Below the pieces are notes generated by a model. The model was given only the letters and a program-made list of their open reading frames with translations, ran no database searches and had not been told where the DNA came from. A stretch of DNA of 64,000 nucleotides from Amorphochlora amoebiformis (lineage: Eukaryota > Cercozoa > Chlorarachniophyceae), in contig BAAHQB010000098.1 of NCBI GenBank assembly GCA_054601695.1, positions 186,001 to 250,000 of the forward strand, written 5' to 3'. This document shows positions 1 through 13,599 of this stretch, in pieces. Position 1 is the stretch's first letter. Every line of letters begins with the position of its first letter. Both the position numbers and the translations under genes were made by a program.

Positions 1-59
1 ATATGTATATGTAGTGTATGTATATTTATTATTTATATTTAACATGATGTTATTGCATG

Positions 60-90
<31 letters not shown>

Positions 91-117
91 CATATATATA
101 TATATATATGTATATAT

Positions 118-158
<41 letters not shown>

Positions 159-624
159 TATAAATATATATATGTATCTGTATATATATATATATATATA
201 TATACACCTACATACACATATATATATATATATGTAAGTATACGTAAATATATATACATACATACACATATGTATATATGTATATATATGTATATATATG
301 TATATATATGTATATATATATATATTGTATATATATATATATATATATATTAAATATGTATATGTATATATATGTGTATATATGAATACATGCATAACAT
401 AATCATACACATATACACTTAAATATGCATGCTTGTTTGTTTTATTTATCTAATTGTTCATATATATACATGCATATACCTAACTATACATATACATATA
501 TATATATATATATGTCAATATATGTATGTATATATTTAGTATACATATGTACATGCATTATTTACATCAAGATATATTTTTAAACATGTTTACACATAAG
601 TTTATATGTATTAACACATATTAA

Positions 625-666
<42 letters not shown>

Positions 667-704
667 ATATATAAATACAAACATAAATGTGTATGTATAT
701 ATAT

Positions 705-754
<50 letters not shown>

Positions 755-893
755 GTATACAATATATATATATATATATTATGCAATACTATACTGTATT
801 TGTTCTCAATCGAGTTATCTAGACTATACACATATTTACATTAAATCTAGAATTTCGATTAACAATTAAATAACAAATTATATTTCAAAACAG
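1..893. repeat. TA/CA microsatellite DNA, probably an intron of the left-edge gene
   Basis: Almost all of this stretch is alternating TA with short TG/CA interruptions. A polypyrimidine-poor splice acceptor ending in CAG at 891-893 opens the coding exon that follows. The long Y/I-rich reading frames here are dinucleotide-repeat translations. I see no exon between 1 and 893, so the stretch is most simply the last intron of the gene ending at 965. Confidence 0.7.
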
Positions 894-965
894 CAAGCTT
901 CAGGCGGCGCCGACAGTAATTGGGCGGATGATGACTGGGGGGATTTTGCGAGTGGGAACAACTAG
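894..965 (+). CDS. Terminal exon of an unidentified gene entering from the left edge
   Basis: After the CAG acceptor at 893 an open frame encodes 23 residues, from QASGG to GNN, and stops at TAG (963-965). The tail is acidic and aromatic (ADDDWGDFASGNN). Short acidic D/W/F motifs of this kind are common at the C-termini of membrane-traffic accessory proteins that bind clathrin-adaptor appendages, such as SCYL-type pseudokinases. That is inference from a very short segment and does not identify the protein. Codon use is ordinary and GC-richer than the surrounding repeats. The next gene is on the opposite strand, so this gene ends tail-to-tail with the exonuclease gene across the CTAG-rich spacer. 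Confidence 0.7.
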   Translation, partial: QASGGADSNWADDDWGDFASGNN

Positions 966-2338
966 AACAACTGGAGTAGGTAGGCTACATGCTTTGGACT
1001 TTAACATACAGATTCTAATCAGAGTCGGGTCCATCAGATTCTAGAACGTTTAGTACCCCTCAATAAGTATCTAGTATTTTTACGTAATATATTACGTTAT
1101 ATGTATATGTGTACGTAATATATTACGTTATAGCCAGACTAGATACATAACATCATGATTGACCATATCTCTAGATCTAGACCATTGTACCAGTTTTAGT
1201 TAGAACGTTTAGTACCCCTCAGTAAGTATATCTAGTATATGTACGTAATATATTACGTTATATGTAAACTTTCCGTTGGACTATCATTTGTTATACACGC
1301 TACCGGGGAACCATACGTAGACTTTATCTGGCTGTACTTGTTGAACAACTTGTATATTTTTTAGAACCGTATATGACGATAAGCTAGATTAGTAGTATAT
1401 AATGTACGTATATTCAATACGCTAACCGTGATACGTATCGAGCGTCTATGTATTACGTGTATATATCTATACTCAACAGTTTGGCCATCTATCTGGTCTA
1501 TTAGTACTGTCCCCGTGAGTTTCAGTATGTACGTATAGTGTCAATCTAGTATATACCTAGCGTATACGTACGTACATCATCTAGATCATGGTCTAGATGG
1601 TCTAGATGGTACGACGTACGTAGCCTACTCTAGTACTAGTACTAGTCACAGTATCTAGAGTATACGCATACGTATCTAGAGTATACGCATACGTATCTAG
1701 AGTATACGCATACGTATCTAGAGTATACGCATACGTATCTAGAGTATACGCATACGTATCTAGAGTATACGCATACGTACGTATTGTCTAGATTGTGATC
1801 ATCTAGGTCTCTAGAGGTCTAGTGGTCACTCTCTAGTCTAAGATCACCGGACTTAGACTAGTTAGAAGATAAGTTAGATCTATGTATCCTTGGTATCTAT
1901 TATATCTGAAGTAGTATATATATCATCTAGATCATCTAGAGCATGCACACACTGATATTTAATAAATGACTAGAATCATTCTTCAGATACTAGTGGCGCT
2001 TATAGTAGTAGAGTTCAGTCTGATGAAAGTACTTATTCAATCGGAACTAGTGGGATTCGTACAATGCAGGCACATCCTACTGTCTAAATAGTACATCTAC
2101 TAGATCTGGTACATGTATGTACAATAAATAGCGCCATCCCCTAGATCATCTAGATCATCTAGATCGTCCCAAGATCTAGAAGATATGATGATCATGCATA
2201 CATACATGATGCGACTATTGTAAGAATAATCATTAAGGAGCACGCTGATCTAGTCAACGGATCAGATATGACATCTAGTTAGTTGGGTGGTTAACTTTAC
2301 ATTTCGGACAATCCTGTCCGATGCAGAAGAATTCACAG
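966..2338. repeat. CTAG-rich convergent intergenic spacer
   Basis: No coding exon is visible between the stop at 965 (+) and the stop at 2339 (-). The spacer is dense in CTAG (TCTAGA, ATCTAGAT, ACTAGT) and other short palindromes such as TACGTA and GTATAC. It contains three copies of TACGTAATATATTACGTTA near 1081, 1112 and 1241. A direct repeat beginning AGAACGTTTAGTACCCCTCA occurs near 1042 and 1202. A 21-bp array lies at 1654-1779. Unlike the introns, (TA)n is scarce. Similar sequence fills the other two convergent junctions of the window. Confidence 0.8.
1654..1779. repeat. Six-copy 21-bp tandem repeat
   Basis: The unit TCTAGAGTATACGCATACGTA is repeated six times head to tail with no visible mismatch. 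Each unit holds three perfect palindromes (TCTAGA, GTATAC, and TACGTA across the unit border). It lies inside the CTAG-rich spacer. Confidence 0.95.
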
Positions 2339-2529
2339 CTACCGAACAACTCTGTACAGGTGCGACCGAAATACTCCAAAGTCGACTTCGGTACCCTTTC
2401 CATTTCCGACCTGATCCAGATACATGAGTTTGTACAACATGCATATATACACAACACACACACACACATATATATATATATATTTTACATGTATACATAT
2501 ATACATATATATACACACACAAACGTATA

Positions 2530-2563
<34 letters not shown>

Positions 2564-2580
2564 CACATTGAACATGTACA

Positions 2581-2613
<33 letters not shown>

Positions 2614-2759
2614 CTAAATACATATATATACATAGATGTAAATATATATACACATATATTTACACACACACGTATATATATATATATATACATGTTCAGA
2701 ATTACCTATATATACATATATATACACATTATATATATACCTATATATATATATATATG

Positions 2760-2821
<62 letters not shown>

Positions 2822-3289
2822 GTATATGTATATGATATATATATATATATGTATATGTATGATATATATATATATATATGTGTATATACATGTATATATG
2901 ATATATATATGATATACACATATATATACATATGTATGATATATATATATATATGTAAAATATATATATATATATATATATGTATATATGTGTATATATG
3001 TTCTCAAGAATTCAGCAACAAACATGCGGTCAAGAGTGCTCATGTGATGGTCATGTGAGGTCATGTGAGGTCATGTGAGCGTGGCATGGCGTGACGTTAC
3101 GTTCTCTCACAGTATATCTGGAAGCCCGGCACTATCCAGTGCTACCGGAAAGGTAATCTCCGAGCAATCTCCGGGATCTCCAGCGATCTCCAGCTATCTG
3201 TAGTATACGTACGGCAATACTTCAACACGCTATCGATATCTACTCTTCGAGCCGCATCTATCTATGCCATCTATACTGTTGCTTTAACA

Positions 3290-3328
<39 letters not shown>

Positions 3329-3580
3329 TGTGTATGTAAAGATATGTATATATATATACATTATATACATATACATACATACATATATTCATATATATAT
3401 ATATATATATATAAATATATACATATATATTTGTGTGTGTGTATTTATATATAAATAAAATATATACATATATTCATATACATATATATGTACATAATTT
3501 ATACTAATATTAGATGTACTTATGTACTCATGTATCATGTATATATATATATATATATGTATATATATAATATATATGTG

Positions 3581-3670
<90 letters not shown>

Positions 3671-3741
3671 TTTATGTATCTATTACACGCATATACATAT
3701 ATATAAATAAACATGTGTAATATATATTTACATATATACAT

Positions 3742-3785
<44 letters not shown>

Positions 3786-4068
3786 GTATATATATTCATA
3801 CATATACATATATTTATATATAATATATACATATATATATAATATATACATATATATATATATTTTATTTATACATGCATATATATATATATACATTTGA
3901 GTATATATATATACATTGATAGTTCTATTTACCTTGAGAGGCTTTCCAATTGGATATATCTTGTGCTCTGACAATCGCTTCTTCACCAACAACATATAGG
4001 CATCACGATCTGCCTGTATGAAATAAACGAACGATACAAATATTCGTATATGTATGTGTGTACATATA

Positions 4069-4099
<31 letters not shown>

Positions 4100-4118
4100 G
4101 AGATATATGTATATATAC

Positions 4119-4151
<33 letters not shown>

Positions 4152-4300
4152 TGTATATATAATGTATACTATATAAACAGATGTATGTGTATATATGTAT
4201 ATACGTGTATGTATTTAAGAACTTATATATACATACATATACACATTAATATATGATTGTACAATCTTTACAATTACCACTATCACAACACTTCTGAATA

Positions 4301-4362
<62 letters not shown>

Positions 4363-4929
4363 TAAATAATATGTATATATATAAATATGTATATTATATA
4401 TAATTGTATACATATACATACGGGCATATCTGCACACATGTATTAGATGTATACTATATCGACATACACACAAACCTTGTGTATACATATACATATGTAT
4501 ATGAATACAAGTGTATGTATATGTAAATGTATGTATTATACGCACATATATATATATATATATATATATGTAAAGCTTGATATCTACCTTCTGTCGATAC
4601 TTAAGCTTGTACGCATTTTTCCCTTCCAAAAAAATCAATTAGAATACCAGGATTGTAGATACTCAGCACGTTTCTGGCAGGGTGCTCTAAACACCCTTGA
4701 TCTATATCTGTCTCTTTTCTCCTCTCTCATTCTCTCCGCTCTCTAACTCAGCAATTTAACGTATATTATATATGTATACATATATATATATATATGTGTG
4801 TGTGTATATGTATATATGATATATCTTTAAACACTCAATAACATATCGTGCAACATGAGATAACACAAAAAAATAACTATCGACGAATCACTATCCACAT
4901 ACATATATATGTACATGTATATACACATA

Positions 4930-4961
<32 letters not shown>

Positions 4962-5346
4962 GTTATATATATACATTTGAAAGATAACACGTACATCTCA
5001 TATATATATATATATTATATATATATATATATATATACAAATATCTGTACGCATACACATATTTATATATATATATATAACACATGCATTTATTTGTGCA
5101 GGATGTAATGGTTTTGTATTGTTGAGAACATCACCATCATCTTCTTCAATCAATACTTCACGGTCAGTAGATCTAGGACGGAGAAACTTCCACAAAGCGT
5201 CTCCTCTCGACATGCCGGTGTTTGAGAGCTAATTAGGGATTTCAGGTGATATAAATTCGATACGTTCCAATGAGAACATATCCATGTGTATGTGCATATT
5301 TACACATATACCTATATATATGTATATATATAATATATACACATAC

Positions 5347-5404
<58 letters not shown>

Positions 5405-5831
5405 ATTAAATGCATTTATATACACGAATGTTGACATGTTTTGACACAGTAGATTTTCATAGAGTATACATGCAAACATATTATACTCTAAAACACATGT
5501 ACGCAATTCCGAAAATCTTTAGGTGTTCCTATGTACATTTAACATATTGATACACATAAATATACATATACATATATATATATATATATATATGTATATA
5601 TTTACATATATATATATATATATATATATATACATGTGTATGCATATATGAATCTTGGGTCACGGGGCTAGGAGCATGTATGCCCAGCCCAAACGCTAAC
5701 CCTAATCCTAACTAACTCTAATCCTAACCATAACCCTAACCCTGACATATCCGTGCTAATATGCACATTGGTTTTTGAGAGCATGCATGTGACTAGGATA
5801 TACTTACATATATATATACATATATATATAT

Positions 5832-5872
<41 letters not shown>

Positions 5873-5911
5873 TGTGTATGTATATAGGGGTATATATATA
5901 TATATATTTGT

Positions 5912-5942
<31 letters not shown>

Positions 5943-6267
5943 AACAAGCTTTTACCTTGAAGCAATGCCAATTGATGCAAAAGAAGCTAAGATCCACGCG
6001 CACAGTCTAATTGAAGATTACACGATATATGTATGTTTATATAATGATCTAAATGTAATGTAAATGCATACACATTTTTACATGCAATAGAACAATATAA
6101 ATGGAGACTAATATTATATGTATGTATATATATTTTTAGAAGCAATAGAAGACAATAGAAATGGAGAGTAATATTATATGTAGTATTCTATAACAATGCA
6201 CATGAGTAATATTTTATATATATATATATATATGTGTGTGTATGTGTACATATATGTATATATACAT

Positions 6268-6306
<39 letters not shown>

Positions 6307-6464
6307 AAAAACATACATAGATACAGAATATATATATATATATATGTATATTTATGAAAACGTGTAGTAAATAACATGCATAAATATATATATATATATA
6401 TATATATAATATGTATTATATGTAATGTATATTACACATATATTCTAAATGTTCATATGCTATA

Positions 6465-6505
<41 letters not shown>

Positions 6506-6734
6506 TACGTATAATGTATATAATACATTGTGCATATAATATATGTATAAAATATATACATATGTATCGAGAGTTTTACAATGTGCTCTAGAAGCTCTAG
6601 AAGCTATGAAACTAACTGTGAACCTCTAATAATATACCCACTCCTAACCTGTCTCTTCTGAGCCTCGTTCCAGTAGTGATACAACTCCATAGTCACCTAA
6701 ATAGGTAATTTACGCAAAAACTGTCCCATATATA

Positions 6735-6770
<36 letters not shown>

Positions 6771-7164
6771 GTATGTATGATGTGTAAAAACATACGTGCA
6801 TCCACACACATACCTAATCACGTACACGTACGACCACCTATGTATACAAACTATTTACATTGGCATCTATATAAACATAGTTATGGTGGCATCTAAAGTT
6901 TACAGCATATTCGATGGGCCGGGGTTAGGATTAACGTGAGGGTTAGGATTAAGGTTAGCGAAAATCGCCTTGGCATCATCGCCGGCATTGTGTGCTAGAA
7001 AGTTCCTGCGAAACACTGTCCGATATGCTTCTGCGAGCTGATATATATATATATATTATATATTTATATGTATACATATATATACATATGTATATACATA
7101 TATATACAATATATATATATTTATATTATATTATATATATATATGTATGTATATTATATTATAT

Positions 7165-7195
<31 letters not shown>

Positions 7196-7661
7196 CTGTG
7201 TAAATATATTATATATAATACATTAACCACATACATACCACACATATTAATATATATATTTATATATATATATATATATATACTGTATGTATTTAATTAA
7301 AAATTTTCTATTGTATGTATACATATATATTTATATATATACATATATAATTTTATATATATAGATATAATTTTATATATATATATATATGTTTATGTCT
7401 ATTTACGTATATTTAAATAAAATATATGATAATTACGCATATTCATCCCTTCATATGTCATATCTTATTTACAATGCATATATATATATATATATATATA
7501 TATTGCAATGCATTAAATAATACATATATATATATATATATACATACACGTTATACATATACATACATATATACATATACACATACATATACACATACAT
7601 ACATGTACATATAAATATATATATATATATGATTATATATGTCTGTAGATGTATATATTAA

Positions 7662-7695
<34 letters not shown>

Positions 7696-8010
7696 CATTT
7701 ACATATATTACTTCTTACATATACATATATATATATATAATATATAATATGTATGTATATATATATATATAATATATATATGTAATATGAGTAAGAGATT
7801 GAGAGGGAAGGAAGTGCTAATTCGGGGTGGGGAGTTGCCTTGCAGCGATGGCCGTTGGTGGTAACAAACTTGTATGCCAGATCAATAATCTGCTCAGGCG
7901 GTATTGATTTCTCCAGGCCTGGTATACGGTATATGGTTATAATTACATATGTAAGTATTATATATATATATATATATTGAATGTATATGTATATATACAT
8001 GCGTAAATAC

Positions 8011-8061
<51 letters not shown>

Positions 8062-8163
8062 TATGATATATTTATAATATATATATATATATGTATGTGT
8101 GTGTATCTAAAATATATTTATTTATTTATATACGTCTACACGCATTAGTAAAAGGGAGAACAC

Positions 8164-8194
<31 letters not shown>

Positions 8195-8835
8195 TGTATT
8201 CCTACTTATTACTGGAAAGTACAAAATTAGAGGGATAGACGTCAAATATATACATAGAAACTACTACTACTATGTATATATATGTCTATGTATAGACAGT
8301 AATGTATAATATAACTACTTTATGGGTGTATTAGTTTAGGGTTACCCAAGGCCCTCAGGTCGCTGTCGATCTGGATACAGATATTTTTATATATATATAT
8401 ATTCTTATATACACACACACATATAATGTATATGTACATATATATATATATATTATATATGTGCATATAATATATATATAAAAATATATATTTATATTAT
8501 ATATATATATATATATGTATTATGAATGTGTATATATCTATTTAGGTACTCACGTACAAGTATTGCGTCATAAATACATTATAATGGAGAGCTCTTTGGT
8601 TATCATTTGTCTGTTTAATATTTGAGTTATAGTCTACAAGGGGAATTATTAAGGCTGGGGTTGTGGGGTTGGGGTTGGGTTTGGGTTTGTTGTCTGGTTG
8701 GGATTAGCTCAATTTTTTACCTGCCATCCGACAATGATTGCTCCCTCCTACATGATATGTATATGTGTATATGTATATATATATATATATCTTTATATGT
8801 ATATGAAGTATATCAATGCCTATATAAATACATAC

Positions 8836-8884
<49 letters not shown>

Positions 8885-8935
8885 ATATATATATATTATA
8901 TATATATATATTTAGACATACATCAAATTTTTATC

Positions 8936-8970
<35 letters not shown>

Positions 8971-9037
8971 ATATACATATATATGTATGTATGTATATAA
9001 TATATAATAATTTATACAATTTTTTATTTATGTATAC

Positions 9038-9074
<37 letters not shown>

Positions 9075-9393
9075 ATAATATATAAAATATATATGTATAC
9101 ACATAATTATATAACCTGAACAAGCCGTGAGATGACGTCTCGAGTGCTAAAGATTGAGAGGCCCTAATATGTTATCAGCAACAAGATTTAATGTATGCAT
9201 GAATTTTAATATATTTAAGTATATGTAATAATTTTACCTAACTATGTTATAACATGTAAGCTACATGTACGCCTATGAATGTATACATATATATATATAT
9301 ATACTATACATATATATATATATATATTTATATTATATATATATATATGTATATTTATATATATATATATTATATACATAAATAAATAAATAT

Positions 9394-9425
<32 letters not shown>

Positions 9426-9530
9426 CTGTGTAAATATATAGATACTTATACTATACATATTTACATATAGTAATACATATATATATATATATATGTTTAT
9501 ATATATATATATATATGTGTGTGTATTTAC

Positions 9531-9581
<51 letters not shown>

Positions 9582-9611
9582 CATACATGAATATATTCAT
9601 ATATTTATAAT

Positions 9612-9698
<87 letters not shown>

Positions 9699-9719
9699 AA
9701 ACATGTATGTATATATATA

Positions 9720-9780
<61 letters not shown>

Positions 9781-9911
9781 TGTATGTATATACTATATAT
9801 AAGTAACAAAATACACACTTTATATGACACATGTACATATATTTATATTAAAATATATAAATATATATATATATATATTATATATATAAATATATATATA
9901 TATACATATAC

Positions 9912-9942
<31 letters not shown>

Positions 9943-10039
9943 CATATTATACACACCCATATATGTGTACATGTATATATCTATATGTATATGTGTGTAT
10001 GTATATTTGTATCATGTATGTGGGTGTTAATATTTTCTG

Positions 10040-10132
<93 letters not shown>

Positions 10133-10258
10133 ACTCATAGATATACATACGTATGTAGATACACAAATTCCATACGTGTAGCATTTCTGTCATATCTTAC
10201 GTTATGTAATACTTACATGTATGTATGTATGAGCATGTATGCATATTCTATGTGTATA

Positions 10259-10294
<36 letters not shown>

Positions 10295-10469
10295 ATATAT
10301 ATATATATAATACATATATATATACATATATATGTATATATTTGTATATATTTATATATATATATATATATATATTGAATCGAAAACATTATGTAACCTT
10401 ATTATAGTCTGCAATAAGACCTCCAGAAGTCCGCACAAATGCATCGTTTACCACGATCTACATATTAAA

Positions 10470-10511
<42 letters not shown>

Positions 10512-11260
10512 AAAATATATGTGTGTGTGTGTATGAAATGTATAAATTACTATTATCATACGTACATACAAACACACCTTCCTAGTCCAATTTACCTCGT
10601 ACCGTAACTCGGAGGTGTAAGGGGAGAGAAGGGGTGGTAAGGAGGTGGGAGGGGGGGACGGAGAAGGGTTAGGAAGAGAGATATTGAGAAATCGAGGTAT
10701 AAGTCGTACCGAACTGGAAGGTTTTCGCACCCGAGCGTACAGGATCACCTCCATACTCTCATCGACGATTCCAGTCGATACTACAGCCTGAGTAAAATCG
10801 TGTTTTAGAACCGCGCCTATGTGTACGATATGGATCAGATGTGACATTTGATTAAAAATCCATCGATGTTTGAATTCACTATCGGGGTGTCTTTATGTTA
10901 AGGTTGAATACTGTGACCTGCTGGAGCTTGTTGTTATCCTGAAGGTACACCTCGATCATTTCGCAATCGATCTATCGAAAAAAAAATGTACTATTTGATT
11001 CCACGAACGCTCCTTCGTCGATTTTCAATCAACCCCACAATACTTACAGCATAGGCACGCGCACGTCTCCCTGGGGACAATGGCCCTTCTGAAAACATAA
11101 AACGTTGACGGATAAATTTCCGAAGCTCATCACAGAGCCCCAACTCCCAAATAAAGCCCAAAACGACTTCCTCACATATTAGATTACCGGGTCGTCGCGC
11201 TCGACCCGAGCCCCTGAAGCCCGTGGTCCCAGGCGGGCTGTGTTTGTACTCATAAGCCAT
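2339..11260 (-). CDS. REXO4/ISG20-type DEDDh 3'-5' exonuclease, 15 exons
   Basis: Phase-compatible exons: 11048-11260 (ATG), 10918-10971, 10596-10787, 10398-10457, 9116-9163, 8721-8747, 8346-8370, 7839-7918, 6969-7037, 6649-6696, 5956-6006, 5084-5228, 4588-4622, 3933-4013, 2339-2410 (TAG); 1,200 nt, 399 residues. All DEDDh signatures are visible: Exo I AIDCEM (D73, E75), Exo [14 protein letters not shown] (D202), Exo III HNAGDDA (H249, D254), followed by TMELYHYW as in the REXO4 family. Such enzymes are Mg-dependent 3'-5' exoribonucleases acting in rRNA or small-RNA maturation; which substrate applies here is unknown. A proline-rich insert (residues about 110-150) splits the first half of the fold. 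Two introns (after 7839 and after 6969) start with GC and not GT. Exons below 6649 are weaker: 5956-6006 has alternative acceptors, and the C-terminal part could be a separate gene starting at an ATG at 5211-5213. Confidence 0.8.
3001..3292 (+). mobile_element. SINE-like repeat copy, 3' part, in the last exonuclease intron
   Basis: It carries the family 3' core: paired GATCTCCAGCGATCTCCAG, then CTATCGATATCTACTCTTCGAGC, ending TGTTGCTTTAA. The tRNA-like head is missing. The left part has a short GGTCATGTGA triplication. Both ends abut TA repeats. Confidence 0.75.
5686..5748 (+). repeat. Degenerate CCCTAA telomere-like patch
   Basis: Contains repeated CTAACCCTAATCCTAACT-type units with variants such as CCATAACC. 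It lies within an intron of the exonuclease gene. It is interstitial and imperfect, so it is not a chromosome end. Confidence 0.75.
6918..6957 (+). repeat. TTAGGG-like patch just downstream of a GC-type donor
   Basis: GGGTTAGGATTAACGTGAGG and further TTAGGATTAAGG units. On the gene strand this is the start of the intron that follows the exon at 6969-7037. Confidence 0.65.
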
Positions 11261-11340
11261 TCTGTTGAATAAGTGACCCGCCTCCGTGACAACAGGTATG
11301 ACCCTTTATTATTTCGGTGTCAGGTTGCCGAGCCGCCAAG
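11261..11340. promoter_or_regulatory. 80-bp divergent promoter between exonuclease and TFB5 genes
   Basis: Only 80 bp separate the ATG of the minus-strand exonuclease (11258-11260) from the ATG of TFB5 (11341-11343). Both start codons open well-supported first exons. The interval must therefore hold both 5' leaders and probably a shared promoter. I see no convincing TATA box; a CTTTATTATTT tract lies near 11302-11312. It falls in a TA-repeat-free stretch from about 10.5 to 12.1 kb. Confidence 0.6.
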
Positions 11341-11916
11341 ATGAGGTCGTCGCGAGGCCTTTTGCTCACATGGTGAGAGCGTAGGGTCAAAGGGGGAATT
11401 CACATCAGATGTGTCGGTGTGGGGTAATCATGTAAGGGTATTCTTTGTCGTGGAGCCACGGGAGATGCAAAATTTTAAACTTGGTCTTCCAAATCCATTG
11501 ATCGCACCCATGGGCGAGAGTTTATTGATACTAGCTAGTAGGCTCGTGTTGGAGTTTTGATACCATATGTATTCTCTTCTGATGATTTCTCCATGCCCTT
11601 TTCGGTACCCATCGACCAACTATTCAGCTTCATTGTTTCTTAATTGTGGTCTGGTTAAACAGTGACAAGGTCCTCCTTGAGTTCCTTAACCATATCGACC
11701 AGACGCACAAATTCATCATCGAGAAGGTATTTCAAGTCCCAGATCCTAACCGTTTGTAGATTCGCGTCACAAATCCAAACGCGAGCCGTATCTGAGTTGT
11801 GTTCACTACAGCTGGACGAGAACCATTTGTTTATCGAAGATCGACCGGGTATTAAGGAGTTCTTGCAGGAAGAAATGGATAAGTGGCAGGTGGAGGACAT
11901 ATATAATACAATATAA
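11341..11916 (+). CDS. TFB5: TFIIH subunit TFB5 / GTF2H5 (TTDA)
   Basis: Three exons, 11341-11372, 11663-11726 and 11812-11916 (TAA), join in phase to give 66 residues. The first junction splits a codon (TG plus T, Cys11). Family landmarks are in order: a short N-terminal strand with RGLLLTCD, then LLEFLNHID, then KFIIEKLDENHLFI, then a C-terminal helix KEFLQEEMDKWQ. Human GTF2H5 has the same plan at 71 residues. TFB5 is the smallest TFIIH core subunit; it dimerises with p52/TFB2, stimulates XPB and is needed for nucleotide excision repair. The introns (290 and 85 bp) have no (TA)n, unlike most in the window. The gene is head-to-head with the exonuclease and tail-to-tail with the axonemal gene. 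Confidence 0.9.
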
Positions 11917-12080
11917 AATGTAAGCATAATATTTACATGTATATACATAAATGTATACAATGTGGTATAATTTTTATTTATACATTTCGGATATGGAAAG
12001 CAACACAAATGCAAGTATAATATTTTACTTGTTGTACGGTGTGGTATAGTTTTCATTACATAATATATACTGTATACTAC

Positions 12081-12140
<60 letters not shown>

Positions 12141-12336
12141 CACACAGACATACACATCTATACATATACATATATGTATTTACATATACGTTCATCCGCC
12201 TTCATATTTACACATATATTTATCTGCCTTCATACATGAATACGAATGTATATTTATTGATATTTATGTGTATAATTCAGCTTGGACTCTCATTCACTCG
12301 TTTTCCTCTCTCACTGTCTTGTTTCCACTCTCTCCC

Positions 12337-12382
<46 letters not shown>

Positions 12383-12420
12383 ATATATATGTATATTAAA
12401 TATATATAATATATGTATAT

Positions 12421-12455
<35 letters not shown>

Positions 12456-12477
12456 ATACTTCTATATATGTAATATT

Positions 12478-12809
12478 GATAAAGCAACGATTGAAAGCAT
12501 GAGAGCACGAAGTTTGTTGAGAATACAGTGTAGAAACATAATTATAGCTATGCTGAATATCGCTGAGATCCGGAGATTGCTAGAAATTGTCTCATCCGGA
12601 TCGCCGGATCATGCCATAATAGGTTTCAGAATATTAGGGGACAAGGCGTACATCACGCGATGCCACGCTCAGAACTCTTCATGAAAACCCTGGAATATTT
12701 TGCCATACTCACTTTGTCCCCACTTAGTCGAGCATAATCCAGCATAGCTCAGAAAAGGGCCTCAACAAAATCATTGATACCAGTAGTATGCCGCTACGCT
12801 GCGCTAACA
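12478..12809 (-). mobile_element. SINE-like repeat copy with tRNA-like head, reverse orientation
   Basis: On the minus strand it begins TGTTAGCGCAGCGTAGC at 12809, matching the heads of the copies at 25351 and 51873. It contains the GGAGATTGC / ATCTCAGC core in diverged form. It lies between TA tracts in the convergent spacer. Confidence 0.65.
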
Positions 12810-12827
12810 ATTTATGTATTTAAAGAA

Positions 12828-12860
<33 letters not shown>

Positions 12861-13008
12861 ATATATATATATAGTGTTCTATATACACACACACACACAT
12901 ATATATATATAGTATAATACATATGTATATATATATATATATAATATATAATATATATGTCTACATATTTATACATACATATAATATATATGTATATATA
13001 TATACATA

Positions 13009-13048
<40 letters not shown>

Positions 13049-13337
13049 CATATACACACATATATATACATACATATTATACATATATATATACACACAT
13101 ACATATATTTATACAAAAGTTATGTGTATATGTATACATGTACACACACATATACATATATATATATATATATAATATAAGTACATATATATATACGTAT
13201 GATATAATATATATAATATATATATATATATAAATATATGTAAATAAATATATATGTAATATATATGTGTTTAAACATGTATATATATATATATATAATA
13301 TATACATATTTTTATATGGATAAAAATTTTTATTTTT

Positions 13338-13377
<40 letters not shown>

Positions 13378-13475
13378 CACATATATATATAAATATATCT
13401 GTAGATAATATATGTAAAATATTATATAAATAACGAATATTACAAATATAATACACGTTTATATTATAATATAAA

Positions 13476-13515
<40 letters not shown>

Positions 13516-13560
13516 GTATACATTTATAATAATATATATGTATAACATATTATAAAAATG

Positions 13561-13592
<32 letters not shown>

Positions 13593-13599
13593 GATTAAA

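Noticed and set aside
50-410. Long Y/I-rich reading frames such as those at the left edge
   Set aside because: They are translations of (TA)n, (TATG)n and (CA)n microsatellites, appear on both strands at the same places, and recur across the window. None has non-repeat content that would support a gene.
2321-2440. Plus-strand frame starting [12 protein letters not shown]
   Set aside because: It overlaps a minus-strand terminal exon (2339-2410) that fits the exonuclease model in phase, with acceptor and stop. The plus frame runs straight into microsatellite with no donor.
5686-5748. Chromosome end
   Set aside because: The CCCTAA-like units are short, degenerate and embedded in an intron, with genes continuing on both sides.
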